Shown piece after piece: positions 53,206 to 63,454 of a stretch of 64,000 bases of DNA (position 1 is its first letter; each line of letters begins with the position of its first letter). The notes under the pieces are model-generated. The model worked only from the letters and a program-made list of their open reading frames with translations, was not told the origin of the DNA and did no database searches. Source of the DNA: Ahaetulla prasina (Eukaryota; Chordata; Lepidosauria; Squamata; Colubridae); contig NC_080539.1 of NCBI RefSeq assembly GCF_028640845.1, positions 157,169,236 through 157,233,235 on the forward strand, in the 5' to 3' direction. The translations under genes and the position numbers were made by a program.

Positions 53206-53930
53206 GCTGCGGGAAGTGTTTTTGCTCAAGCAGTTCTAATAGGAGATATAGATCTGTTTGGTGTCTAAATTAATGGCAGTGTTTTATTTTAAACTGCTGA
53301 GGACGTCCCTTTATCCATGGGCTTTCCATTCCTTGAGGTCTGGTGCTGTCCATAGGAATTTTTTTAAAGTGCCCCCATGGATGTGGCCCACTCTTATAAA
53401 AACTCCCCCCTTTCAACTCTGCTGTCTTGAACGCCAAACCCCACAGTGGCATCAGCTGCCTTAAATTTCCACCCCTTGCCTTACGCAGCTCAACTCTAAA
53501 GACCAGCCCTAAGTTTTTCCATAACGTTTACTCCCAAGGAAATGTCCGCAGCGTGGCTGCAGACCCTGAGCCACCAGGACTCCCAAGTGAAAGCAAGGAT
53601 GTAAACGTTGCCCCTGATTTATAATAACGGGGATAATTAAATGCCCTGGGAGGAATGACGCCAACGGTACATTTCGGGAAATCAAGTTGCTTTTAATTCA
53701 ATTGAATTCGACCTGTCCATTTTTTTCCTCTTGGCCTATGCATTATTGGAACTGCTCCTACTACCCACCCCAATACATACATACTCAAAGAGTTACTCAG
53801 ATGGCCACACCAATGAGATTCCTTGTGGCTTCATCAAGGCAGTTTTCCCCCCCCCTCAAACACATCTTTTAAAGTTTGGGGGTTTGTTGTTGTTGTTTTT
53901 TGCTCTTGAATAGCGGGGCACAAGCGAACC
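53204..53930. other. No gene recognised, upstream flank of MYCN
   Basis: Sequence gradually becomes less AT-rich. No repeat or exon recognised. Confidence 0.45.
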
Positions 53931-54941
53931 CCTGGAACTTTTCGAAGAGGAGGACAGAGCCACCCACTCACCCACCCACCCTATACTTCCATCTACCTTC
54001 AGCCCCGGCTCCGTTCCTCCACCGGGGGTGGAGGGGGACATCCGCAAGGTGTCGCTTTTTTTTTTTTTTTTTTTGCAGAGCAAAGCCGGAGCGCCGTGCA
54101 AAGCCTGGCGCGTTCTTTCCCAGACGGCGTCGTTACGGTAGCGGGGGAAAGCCACGGGCGTGTGTGTATATATGTGTCCGTCCAACCGAGGATGTACACA
54201 ACCAAGGAAGCTTATCTAAATCGGCCTTATGAATCGGCAGCTCCCCTACAACCCCCCCCCACCCTCCGTCTGAGCCTTTCGTGCAGCCCGTTGGACAAAG
54301 CTGCTGCTTGGCGGCGCAATTCTAGATCCATTTTACTTCCTCGCAACCCGGGAACTCCCCGACTCTCTGTAATTATGGTCCTTCTCCCGCGTCCCCGTCC
54401 ATCTGGCCTCGCCTCCCTCTTCCTCCTCTTGCTTTTTAACGATCGGCTGCAACATTTAAAAAAAACAAAACCCGAACGGAAACCATTAGGTTAAATGAAG
54501 AGGAGCGGGATTGCTTGCTTCCCCTGCAGAAAACATCGGCTGCAACAGGAGGGCACTGGGGAGGGGAAGAGGGTGGCGGGGGGGGGGCGTTAGAGACAAG
54601 TAAGGGAGGGGTGTTTTTGCAAGGGGTTTCCCTCCCAGGGTATTCCGGAGCCAGGATCGGACCAGGCAGCGCCTCGGTTGTTGCCATTGCAGCAAACGGA
54701 GGGGAGAGAGAAAGGGAGGCGGGGAGGGCAGCTTCGCAAAGTGCGCGAACCCGCCCAAGATCAGCCGGTGGCATCGGAGGAAACCCAGCGGGGAGTGCAA
54801 TCGCGGCACTTTGCATTTCTTTTCTTTTTTTCCTTTTTTTTTGCGGGGGGGTCCCCCTTTCCTTTCCTTTCCTCTTTTTGCAAGCCTCTACGCCTCCTTC
54901 CCAAGAATAAAGAGGCAGTAGCAAAAAAAAGGGGGGGGGAT

Positions 54942-54953
54942 TTTGGCGCCAAA
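54942..54953. promoter_or_regulatory. Palindromic E2F site
   Basis: TTTGGCGCCAAA is a perfect E2F palindrome, about 190 bp upstream of the predicted transcription start. The human MYCN promoter is reported to be E2F-regulated, so conservation of this control is plausible. Confidence 0.7.
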
Positions 54954-55102
54954 TGCCTGGCACCTCCCCTGGCTCTGGTCTATGGAAATCAGGGAGGTGG
55001 GGTTAAGTTTCTTTCGCTCGCTCGATCGCTCGCCCCCACCCCTACCCACCCCCACTTTTTTTTTTCCCCTCCTCGGGTGTGTCAGGAATTTTTTTTTTTT
55101 TT

Positions 55103-55118
55103 GTTAATAATATACAAG
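55103..55118 (+). promoter_or_regulatory. Candidate TATA-like element
   Basis: TTAATAATATACAAG follows a T-run and lies 25-30 bp before the start of the segment that resembles MYCN exon 1. Weak evidence. Confidence 0.35.
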
Positions 55119-55134
55119 AGGTTCGAACCCCACT

Positions 55135-55346
55135 TAGTGACAGTCATCTGTCTGCAAGCGCAGGGGTGAATGCAGCGGGTTTTCAACACTGGCCGGGGGA
55201 AGGGGGGGGAGCGGCGATTGGGCTGCTGGCGCTCTTTAAAGTCCTAGATTGGAGACGACCATCTGCATTAATTCAAGCCCCTTCTGCTCTTCTCCCCGCG
55301 GCCGCCCCTCTGCCTTGCAACAACCGCCGCCAGCCGCCAACCGGGA
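55135..55346 (+). other. MYCN: MYCN exon 1 (noncoding, predicted)
   Basis: The segment 'GACAGTCATCTGTCTG' near its start resembles the beginning of mammalian MYCN exon 1 as I recall it. It ends at GGGAG|GTAAGA, a strong splice donor at 55347 in a context like the human one. The start is inferred from the TATA-like element. A 25-codon upstream ORF lies at 55170-55247. The leader continues at 57303 in exon 2. Confidence 0.65.
55170..55247 (+). other. Upstream ORF in MYCN exon 1 (25 codons)
   Basis: ATG at 55170 in the context GGTGAATGC, stop TAG at 55245-55247. It is short and arginine/glycine-rich. It could lower translation of the main frame if exon 1 is used as predicted. Confidence 0.35.
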
Positions 55347-57302
55347 GGTAAGAAGACAAGGGGGAATTCGTGCAACGTAACCTTTGGGGAAAAGAAAGCA
55401 AATTTGGGGAGGGGGGAGCGGACCTGAGAGAGAGAGGGAGAAAAAAGGAGGACCGGGGAGATCGGTGCCACCCTCGGGATAGAAAAGGAAGCATTTGCGA
55501 TCCGCGTTTTTGCTCGGGTTTCATTCATCAGAAGCCAATGGAGTAAGAGCCGCTTCCCGCCGCCTCCCCCCCCCCGCCCTTGGTCCCCGATGTTGCTGCG
55601 GTCGGGGGAAGCTTTCTTGCATCTGCCCAGATGTTTTCAGCGCCTTTACGCGGCTGCTCTCCGCTCTCCGCCCGCCCCCCCCCACACCCCCAATGTCTTG
55701 CTAGCAAATTAATACGGCTTTTGGGAACGGGAGAGTTAAGCAATACCGTACAATAGTGAGAGTGATCGGGCGGGAGGGGGGCGGGGCAGGCGAGCGAGAG
55801 CAGCTGGGATCGCGGCTGCTGTTTGGGGAAGATTTTTTGTCCGCGCGCCCGCCCGCCCGACCGCGCGCGCGCCTGTATGTTTGTGTATGTATCCCCGCGC
55901 GCGCGTTTTCTCCATGGGGGTGGGGGGGGGAAGAAGAGAAAACGCTTTTTAAAAAATAATAATAATAATTGTTGGTTGTTTTTAATTGCTCAGCGAGGGT
56001 TACGACCGTTTTCCCCGTAAAATGTCCCAAAAGCTCGCTTCTTTTCATGCCCTTCGCCGGTTTGGGTCTTCACCATCCTTCTCCGTTTTGTCTCCTTTGG
56101 CGCGACTGGCCCTAAGCAAAAGTTGCCCAGACTTCGAGGCTTTGCAACGGAACTACGCGCGATCCTGAGGCTTGAGAGGGGAGAGGCGAGGTGGCTCGCC
56201 GACGAAGCCGGCCGGTTGTAGTAGTCTCCTTTTGAAGTACAGCTGGGTGGTTTCGGGACGGTGAACAATGGGAAGAAGACGGGAGAAATCGCAGCCTTCC
56301 TCCTCCTCCTTTTTTTGTGTGTGGAAAAAGTAACGCCGTGTCTCTGTGTGTGTGTGTGTGTAAAAGAGCAACGCGGACGCCCCCTTTTCCTTTTTCATCC
56401 CTGGGGGGGGGCATCCTCTTTTCCTCCCACCCTCCCCACTTCCGCGTGTAATTTTGTGCGTGTGCATGTGCCCGCGGACCAAAAAAAACAAAACAAAACA
56501 AACCGCCCCATTATCATCATCATCATCTTTCCAGGTATCTTATAAAAGGTGTTTTTGTTTTTGTTTTTACCCGGGTCCGGGTGAGTGGCGGGGTGCGCGT
56601 GTGTGAATTTCCTTCTGTTGCATAATGCTGCTTGGCTGGGTGACTTCCTTTCTCCCCCCCCCCCCACACACACCCACCCTCTTTCTCCCCCCACCCCCAC
56701 CCCCCTTCCTCCTATCTCTGCGTGTGTGGGTTTCTGGAAGCGCTCTGGCGAATGAATGGAATGGCAATTTGCAAAGTAGCCCTGAGCGCCTCTCCCCCTC
56801 CCTGGTTTTTTTTTTTTTTTAAACATCCGCCGCCGTCCTCCTTTTCCCTCTCCTGCATAGACTACAGATGACAAAAGGAGGAAGAAAACTTCCTCTTACT
56901 TTGCTGCTTTGGAATAGCCAGCAGGCGTTTTTTTTTTTCTGCAGGGCAAATGCTGGAGGAATATTTTGCTGCTGGGTCTGGGAAGGCTCCGAAACCCCAC
57001 TTTAAGAAGGGGGTGTGGAGGCTTCTGCCTTCCTTGCTGAATGGTCCTTGTTAAAGATTTTATTTTTTTTTTGCCCCCCAGCATTTTCTTTCTTAGAAAA
57101 GAGTAAGTAAGCAAGCCATAGGATGTGGGTAATGTTTCTTTATGTGGGCTTAAGACTCTTTCATTGAAATGTTGATTGGTCTGGTTTCAAAAAGAAAAGA
57201 AACCCAGGCTTATGATGATGGGATCTGCGCTGAGGAGGTGTATCTTTTCTGCCTTTTAAATCTAATTTGTATTTTTTTTTCCCCCTTCCTGCTTAATTTC
57301 AG
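55347..57302 (+). other. MYCN: MYCN intron 1 (predicted)
   Basis: GTAAGA donor at 55347. The acceptor is TTTTTTTTTCCCCCTTCCTG...TTTCAG ending at 57302, with a long polypyrimidine tract. The first 1.5 kb is GC-rich. Homopolymer C/G/T runs and a (TG)n near 56348 are present. Confidence 0.7.
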
Positions 57303-57407
57303 GTTCTGCTAGGAAGGGGTGTCTTTCCTCGCCCGGTAGGAAGCAAACATTTCTCTCTTCGGTTGTCATATCCTAATTAAGGATCCCGACGGAAGCAACC
57401 AGCGGAG
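57303..57407 (+). other. MYCN: MYCN 5' UTR in exon 2
   Basis: Starts at the AG acceptor and runs to the first ATG. It contains no ATG, so the main initiation codon is the first in exon 2. Confidence 0.8.
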
Positions 57408-58221
57408 ATGCCAGGGATGGTCAGTAAAAATTCCGATCTCGAATTCGACTCTTTGCAGCCCTGCTTCTATCCGGACGAAGATGATTTTTATTTATGCGGT
57501 CCTGACTCTGCTCCTCCGGGGGAGGATATCTGGAAAAAGTTTGAGCTACTGCCTACGCCTCCACTGTCTCCCAGCCCGGCGGGTCTGCAGGAGAACCCCC
57601 CAGGAGGAGCCCCCGTGACATGGGGAGGAACGGCTCTAGGCGGATACCGAACCAGCGACCCTCTGGACTGGGCATCTGAGTTGCTGCTGCTGCCCCCCGA
57701 AGCTGACCTGTGGGGCAGTGGTGATGGAGGAGACTCCTTTGAGATGGGTTTGGGAGAAAGCAGCAACCTCAACGCCATCATTATTCAGGACTGTATGTGG
57801 AGCGGCTTTGGGACCAGTGATAAGCTGGAAAGGGCAGTCCCCGAGAAGCCACAGACTAAAGGAGGAACAGCTGGAGCGCTTGCCCCAGCTGGCTCTGCCA
57901 TCCCCCCAGCTGCCCTCCCCTCCAAAACCAGCCCTGGAAACAATAGCGGCAGCCAAGCAGAGCTCAACAATTCAGTGTCGGAGTGTGTGGATCCAGCCGT
58001 GGTTTTCCCTTTCCCCTTTAAGAAGCGAGATCCCCCAGCCCCGGTCTCCTCGGGAGGAGGAGGAGGAGGAGTGGCAGGGGCCCGGGTGAGCATGAACTGC
58101 AGCAGCGGTGGCTTTGCTCAAGGGGTGGCCACCCCTGCACCCCGAAGCAACCACCACCCAAGTATAACTAGTGACAGCCGGGCCAACAACAGTTCGGGAG
58201 ACGACACACTCAGTGATTCTG
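57408..58221 (+). CDS. MYCN: MYCN proto-oncogene transcription factor, coding exon 2 (residues 1-271 and first base of 272)
   Basis: N-Myc is a nuclear bHLH-leucine-zipper factor that pairs with MAX on E-boxes to drive growth and proliferation genes in neural and other embryonic progenitors. This exon encodes the transactivation half. The start MPGM is followed by the MB0 region '[19 protein letters not shown]' (residues 10-28). Myc box I '[14 protein letters not shown]' (43-56) carries the T50/S54 phosphodegron read by GSK3 and FBXW7. Myc box II has '[11 protein letters not shown]' (124-134), and '[16 protein letters not shown]' (191-206) is the MBIII-like segment. The middle is divergent and rich in G, P and S, with a GGAGGA-coded glycine run at 216-221. 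The exon ends at GATTCTG|GTAAAT in codon 272 (phase 1), as in other MYC genes. Joined to 60184-60785 it gives 471 residues; human MYCN has 464. MYC and MYCL are excluded by the box context and by the similarity of residues 1-58 to MYCN. A second ATG (M4) is an alternative start. Confidence 0.97.
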
Positions 58222-60183
58222 GTAAATAACCACATCCTTTGTTATGTGTGGGTGCAGGGAGGAGGTTTCATGAGGACTCATAGACCAATACAATTTCCCT
58301 TTAAAAAAAAAAAGCATAGTAGGTGGGATTTCGGTGGACACTTTACGTCTTTTCCAACGAAGGTGGCAGCAGGAAATTGGTGGCCTAAGAGACACCATCA
58401 GATGTTGTTTCCAGGGACCTTACGGAATAAGGGGACAGCATGCTTGTTTTTACTCTGCCATTCCTTTCTGTAGCCAGATTAAACTGAGCTTTCACTACAA
58501 TTCTACACCTACAAACAAGTATGGTGCAGCATCCACCAAAGAGCGCAGAGGTTTCAGGGTGGGTTTGACAACTGAATCTAAAAGGAGGGAAGGAAGTTGG
58601 TGGCTGCTGTTTGCAGAGGGAATGATCCACTGCAGAACAGCAAATTTTATTAGAGGCAGATTTAAGGCAGCACTGGGACAGATGTGGGCAAGGAAGGAAA
58701 CTGTTGTTAACCAAATAAGATGCTTCTATGGGTTTAAAATGCTGGTAGGGTAAAACTGAGCCAACATTAATGAAGTAAGCCCTCCAGCTGAGAGCTGGGC
58801 AGAGGCAGAACACGTAATGCAACTGCACTGATTTGATAAGGAGATGATGTAGATTATAGTCCAGTTGTGTTTTTGAAAATAGCCCCAAAAGTTCAAAACT
58901 AGCAGAAGCCCTAGGCTTTTCATGAGTGCCTTTCATTAGATCCCTCCTAGATGTATTGCAGAACGTCGCCAGTAGATGGCAGTATGTTTTTCTCTCCTGG
59001 CTGAGTAGCTATCAGAAAAAGTTTACTTATGGGATTCTCCCAGCATTTTGTCCTTTACAAGACATTTGAATGTTGACGATGGATGGATGAAATCTATTTT
59101 AAAAACCTACAGCACCAGTATGTTAAGCACCACACAACTATTAACTGCATTTATTATTGTTGTTGTCCAAAATTGTACTTTCTTTGAGTATTGGACAAAA
59201 CAGGCTTCTTTCAGCAAAAATGACTTCTGCTTGGTTGACTTTCCAATTTAATAAGATTTCGAAAGAAACGCTCTGTAAATTATATGAGGCTTTTAGGAGG
59301 CTTGGGGAATTTAAATGGAACAAAATATAGCATGCTGGCTTTAAATTCAGCAAAATGCTTATAATCTCAAGGGGTGGAATGGAAAGGAGAATCCAGTGTG
59401 ACAATAAACAGTTTCTTGTCTGTAAATGAGAGGAGCCATATGACCATAATCATAAACTTGACGATCAGCCTCCTGTTTCAAAAGATTCACTGCCTCCTTC
59501 AAGTCTGAGGTTTGACAGCTTTCAGCAAGAAGGCTTCCTCCTGACAGCTGTCTTCTTGGCAATAAACCAGAACTTTGGCTTAAAGGGACCGAACAACTGG
59601 GACCACTCTGCATTTTCAGAGAGAACAATTGCTTAGTTTTCTAGTCCTTTTTTCAAAGAAATGGAATGGGTCCCAGGAGAGGTTTCATGTCTCTCTCTCT
59701 CCCCCCCCTCCCTCTCCCCCCCCATCTCTCTGTGTATGAGAGAGAGAGAATAAGTATGTGTGAACGAGAAGGTTTGTTAACTTTTTCATATAATATAATG
59801 AATGCCTTATATATCTGCCTTCTGAATCGATTTTGTCCGAGCAGTTCAATTCAATAGAACAATTCCATAAAATTCAGATTAAGGGGTTTCCTTTCTCTTT
59901 ACTCCCTTTTTATCCTATAACCAGTTGAGTTGTAATTTTATTTACTTAATTGGCCTGAATATCTTTCTGGTCTCCAACTATGTTTCCTTTACTGATAGCT
60001 TGATGGCATATGCATGGGATCTGTGGCTTGAGCATGCAAATCCTATTCTGTATCTGGAAGTTGCCCTTCCTGCTTTAACATTTCTAAGAGTTTCTCTATT
60101 GGCCTTTGCTAATTAATGCAGAATGTCTTAAGTATGCTTCTCTAGAGTTGTAATGCCTTGACTTTTTGTCTTTCCAATAAAAG
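58222..60183 (+). other. MYCN: MYCN intron 2
   Basis: 1962 bp, with GTAAAT donor and acceptor 'TTTTTGTCTTTCCAATAAAAG'-type ending at 60183 (weak polypyrimidine). Contains a CTCF-like motif (58969) and a (CT)n/(GA)n patch at 59690-59750. No other exon is seen. Confidence 0.9.
58969..58982 (+). promoter_or_regulatory. CTCF-like motif in MYCN intron 2
   Basis: CCAGTAGATGGCAG fits the CTCF core CCASYAGRKGGCRS at every position, on the + strand. Occupancy is unknown. Confidence 0.55.
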
Positions 60184-60785
60184 ATGAAGACGAGGAAGAA
60201 GAGGATGAGGAGGAGGAAATCGACGTGGTCACTGTGGAAAAGAGGCGCTCTTCCTCCTACAAAGCCATCACCACCCTGACCATTGCAATGCGTCCCAAGA
60301 ACGGCATTCCCTTTGCCTCGATGAGAACTCAGCCCAATGAAGTCATCTTAAAGCGCTGTGCCCCAATCCACCAGCAGCACAACTACGCTGCGCCTTCCCC
60401 TTATATCGAGAGGGAAGATGTGCCTCCGCCCAAAAAGCTAAAAAACGAAGCAGCACCTCGTCCAGCAAAGCCCGTGACCCAACCAAAGCCCAAGAGCTCC
60501 AGCCCTCGCAATTCGGATTCAGAAGACAGCGAGCGCCGACGCAACCACAACATTTTGGAACGGCAACGGCGTAACGATCTGAGGTCGAGTTTTCTGACAT
60601 TAAGGGACCACGTGCCCGAACTGGTGAAAAACGAGAAGGCCGCCAAAGTGGTCATCTTGAAAAAAGCCACTGAGTATGTCCATTCCCTGCAGGCTGAGGA
60701 GCACAAGTTGTTGTTGGAAAAGGAAAAACTCCAAATCAGGCAACAGCAGTTGATAAAAAAATTAGAACATATGCAGACTTGCTAA
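60184..60785 (+). CDS. MYCN: MYCN proto-oncogene transcription factor, coding exon 3 (residues 272-471)
   Basis: The exon opens in codon 272 with an acidic tract (residues 272-285, D/E only apart from the end), then '[11 protein letters not shown]'. The '[20 protein letters not shown]' segment (326-345) is the MBIV region. It is followed by a basic PPPKKLKNE stretch (353-359) like the nuclear-localisation signal and a '[19 protein letters not shown]' CK2-type region. The DNA-binding basic region '[17 protein letters not shown]' (389-405) and helix-loop-helix run to about 440. A leucine zipper with L439, L447 and further heptad-spaced residues ends in a terminal cysteine. Stop TAA at 60783-60785. 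The C-terminal 90 residues are almost unchanged from other vertebrate MYCN proteins as recalled, so the gene is under strong purifying selection and looks functional. Confidence 0.98.
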
Positions 60786-61302
60786 CGTGGGGGCTGAAAA
60801 CAAAAACAAACAAACACCTGACCTTTATATATTTGTCTGATCTGGACAGCTATTGCCACTTTGCACATTTTTGATTCCTTAAAGAGAGCTATGTTTTTTT
60901 GACGTTAAGAATGTTGGTTTTATTTTCAATCCCGTCTCTTGTGTAGATGACACCACCTTGTTACCTGAAGGGGAGATCAGATGGATGTCCTTCCTTCTCT
61001 GGAATGGAAGAGATTGCCAAACCACGGTGGAATGGCTTCCTGTGTTTCATCTTGGAACCGTCGGTGTTCTTGCAATGTTGTGAGCGTTGGGACTTGCTTA
61101 TGACATCCAGTTGAGTTGGAAACATTCATTCCATTTTAATGGTGCTTATGTTTTACAGGTGTTACGGGGGCAAAACCATGTTATACCCAGGGGGAAGGGA
61201 ACCGCCTGTGTAAATACCATATACACGTTTGCCTTTTGTACACGTCTTGGGTTATGAGAGGTGACTTTTGCTACCAATATTAGACTGGAAGTTCATACCT
61301 AA

Positions 61303-61318
61303 GTACTGTAATACCTCA
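61303..61318 (+). promoter_or_regulatory. miR-101 and let-7 seed matches, adjacent
   Basis: GTACTGTA (61303-61310) is an 8-mer match to miR-101. TACCTCA (61312-61318) is a let-7 7mer-A1 match. One base separates them. Confidence 0.75.
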
Positions 61319-61369
61319 ATGTTTGAGGAGCATGTTTTTGTATACAAATATATTGTTAATCTCTGTTAT

Positions 61370-61394
61370 GTACTGTACTAATTCTTACACTGCC
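61370..61394 (+). promoter_or_regulatory. Second miR-101 site and a miR-34 site
   Basis: GTACTGTA at 61370-61377. CACTGCC at 61388-61394 is a miR-34 seed match. Confidence 0.7.
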
Positions 61395-61666
61395 TGTATA
61401 CTTTAGTATGATGCTGATACATAACTAAATTTGATACTTATATTTTCGTATGAAAATGGTTGTGGAAAGTTTTGAGTAGATATTACTTTATCACTTTTTT
61501 GGACTAAGAAAACTTTTGTAAAGAAATTTACTATATATGCCTTTTTTTCCTAGCCTGTTTCTTCCAGTTAATGTATTTGTTAATGTTTGTTGCATAGAAC
61601 TGGGTAATTGCAAAGTTCTGTGTTTAATTTCTTCCAACGATGTACATTTAGTGCTGCATCTTTATA

Positions 61667-61684
61667 GCACTTTGAAATACCTCA
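61667..61684 (+). promoter_or_regulatory. miR-17-type and second let-7 seed matches
   Basis: GCACTTT at 61667-61673 and TACCTCA at 61678-61684, just before the polyadenylation signal. Confidence 0.65.
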
Positions 61685-61694
61685 TGTTTATGAA

Positions 61695-61700
61695 AATAAA
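61695..61700 (+). terminator. MYCN polyadenylation signal
   Basis: AATAAA followed by an A-rich and then a U-rich stretch; no other canonical signal close to it. Confidence 0.88.
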
Positions 61701-61720
61701 TAGCAATTAAATGATATGCT

Positions 61721-62473
61721 ACTTATTTCTGAAAATCTTTATGACAGAAGATTTCCTATATTATTTTTATTGCTTCATTTATGGCAAATAATACCTATAT
61801 GAATGCAAAAGATGTTCCTTAAGGGCATTGCCCTATATTCAATTTCTGTCTCTCTGTCTATCTTATTTGTCTCCATCTATCCATCTATTTACCTACCTAC
61901 CTACCTGTCATCTACCTATTTGTCATCTATCTTATCTATCTGATTTTGGATTAAGTCCAATATAAGAAATTGGCTTTGGCTTAATATACAAAGATTGGGG
62001 GGGGGATCATTTGATTGGTCCCAATCAAGGAAAAATCCAGCAATGAATTTTTTTTTCCTTTAATGTGTTGTGCCCCAGTATTCATTATGTTCAATGAATT
62101 CCAAGTTGACCTAGAGACGGCCAGGTCGTCTTGCACTTCAAGTTTATAAATGTTAAAAAAGGGTTTTGCTAAAGTAGTTTCTCTGCATACACAACCAAAA
62201 AAGTTCGCCCTATGACACATCAGCCAGTGTGATAGGTCACTATGTTTCTAGGCAAAGCTCATCTGCTCCTTGGAAGTTCTGTTCCTCAAAAGATCCTCTG
62301 CAAAATGCACGAACCTGTCATCTGAAGCAGCACTTTCATAGGAGCAAGCTTTTGCACTTGTTAGCGTTGTACAGCTTTTTTTTTTTCCTATCATGGTCAT
62401 AGCACTGATATAAGAATAACAACCACAACACAGCTGAATATTACAAGATCTGAGCTGCAAAAGTCTTGACTAG
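61721..62473. other. No gene recognised; (CTAT)/(CTAC) repeats at 61850-61945
   Basis: Downstream flank of MYCN with an imperfect CTAT/CTAC tetranucleotide region. Confidence 0.5.
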
Positions 62474-62530
62474 CCACTAGATGGCAACAAAGAGTTAAGA
62501 GTTTTCAGTGTCTTTATTGCCATCTAGTGG
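62474..62530. promoter_or_regulatory. Convergent pair of CTCF-like motifs
   Basis: CCACTAGATGGCAA on + (62474-62487) and the same 14-mer on - (62517-62530), 29 bp apart. Thirteen of fourteen bases fit the CTCF core. They also form a small inverted repeat. Confidence 0.5.
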
Positions 62531-63072
62531 TCCTATAGAGTTTTGGTAGCTGTACTGTAAAACTACAGTACACCTATGGTTGAAAGGACTGTGCTCTTCT
62601 TCCTACGTCAGCTGAACAAAAAGGTATCTAGCGCTATTCTATTGGCAGTTCCACAATCCTTCAAAGAGCTTTCCATGGCTCATTATCTGAAAGCTGCTAA
62701 TTTACCCTCGCTCTCTTATTTTTTGGTATCTCAAATCGTGGATAATAGAAATTTGTCCCCATTCCAATGACTGAAACCATGCCTCGTTCTTATAAATCCT
62801 GTCCTTTCATAGAATCTAGTTAACCCCCTTGCTCAAGCCGGAGTCTTACACTATCCAAAAGAATGAGCAATTACTCACTCTTTGAATTGGAATAATTATA
62901 AGGAGCTGTGTAGCCTGTATCAAATGAACTATAGTTACCATAATTTCTATTTGCCACATGTGGTGAGGGGTGGTTGCATGTCTGGTTCTGGTTTTAAGGC
63001 ATGTTAGGGTTTGCTGTAATCACAGTTTGTTCAATTAAGGTAACAACAAACTGGCTGAGTTCAGACACATAC
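62531..63072. other. No gene recognised
   Basis: A 64-codon frame at 62576 (serine/leucine-rich) may be LINE debris; not supported. Confidence 0.45.
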
Positions 63073-63454
63073 CTGTGATGGCGAACCTATGGCACGTGTG
63101 TCTGAAGTAGCACGCGGAGTCATGTTGCCTGGCACGCGTGGCGTTGCCCATTCCTCTTCTGGGTTTTAGGCGCACATGCACATGCGACAATCAGCTGGCC
63201 GGCGCGCATGCTCACGCAGGAAAACGGAAGACCAGCTCTTCTAGTTTCCGGCACTGCCACATGCAAAAAGGCCACACATGCATGACAGAAGCCCAGAAGA
63301 GTAGCTGGCTGAAACCAGAAGTTCAGTAGCTGAAACCGGAAGTTCTTTTTCGGGTGCGTGCATGCACCCTGGGCAGCTCCTCTTCCGGGTTGTGGCCCAG
63401 ACACACACGTGCTCCCTTTTCGGCACTCGGTGCCAAAAAGGTTCGCCATCACTG
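63073..63454. mobile_element. hAT-type miniature element (382 bp)
   Basis: It starts CTGTGATGGCGAACCTATGG and ends AAAAAGGTTCGCCATCACTG, TIRs of the widespread hAT family beginning CAGTGATGGCGAACC. Internal 'GAAACCGGAAGTTC'-type and CACATGCACATGCG-type sequence. The flanks ACACATAC and TACTATAC are poor matches, so the target duplication has decayed. Non-coding. Confidence 0.85.

Larger units (their letters stand above)
53931..56830 (+). promoter_or_regulatory. MYCN: GC/CpG-rich island covering MYCN promoter, exon 1 and most of intron 1
   Basis: This is the only long CpG-rich part of the window outside retroelements. It has many CG dinucleotides, G- and C-homopolymers and CCACCC/CCCTCC boxes (e.g. 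55032-55060). Many antisense and sense frames here are a by-product of GC-richness. Housekeeping/developmental promoters in vertebrates are typically of this kind. Boundaries are approximate. Confidence 0.8.
60786..61720 (+). other. MYCN: MYCN 3' UTR
   Basis: U-rich, ~0.93 kb, running to the AATAAA signal. From about 61250 onward it resembles the mammalian MYCN 3' UTR closely as recalled. It contains two miR-101, two let-7, one miR-34 and one miR-17-type seed match. The 3' end is estimated as 15-25 nt after the signal. Confidence 0.85.

Noticed and set aside
55268..56874. Many minus-strand frames of 80-160 codons, possible antisense gene (MYCNOS/NCYM-like)
   Set aside because: The antisense coding gene is known only from primates; frames here are low-complexity products of CpG-rich homopolymer sequence with no conserved motif.
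57488..58093. Antisense and alternate frames over MYCN exon 2 (97-123 codons)
   Set aside because: Shadows of the real MYCN reading frame in high-GC codons.
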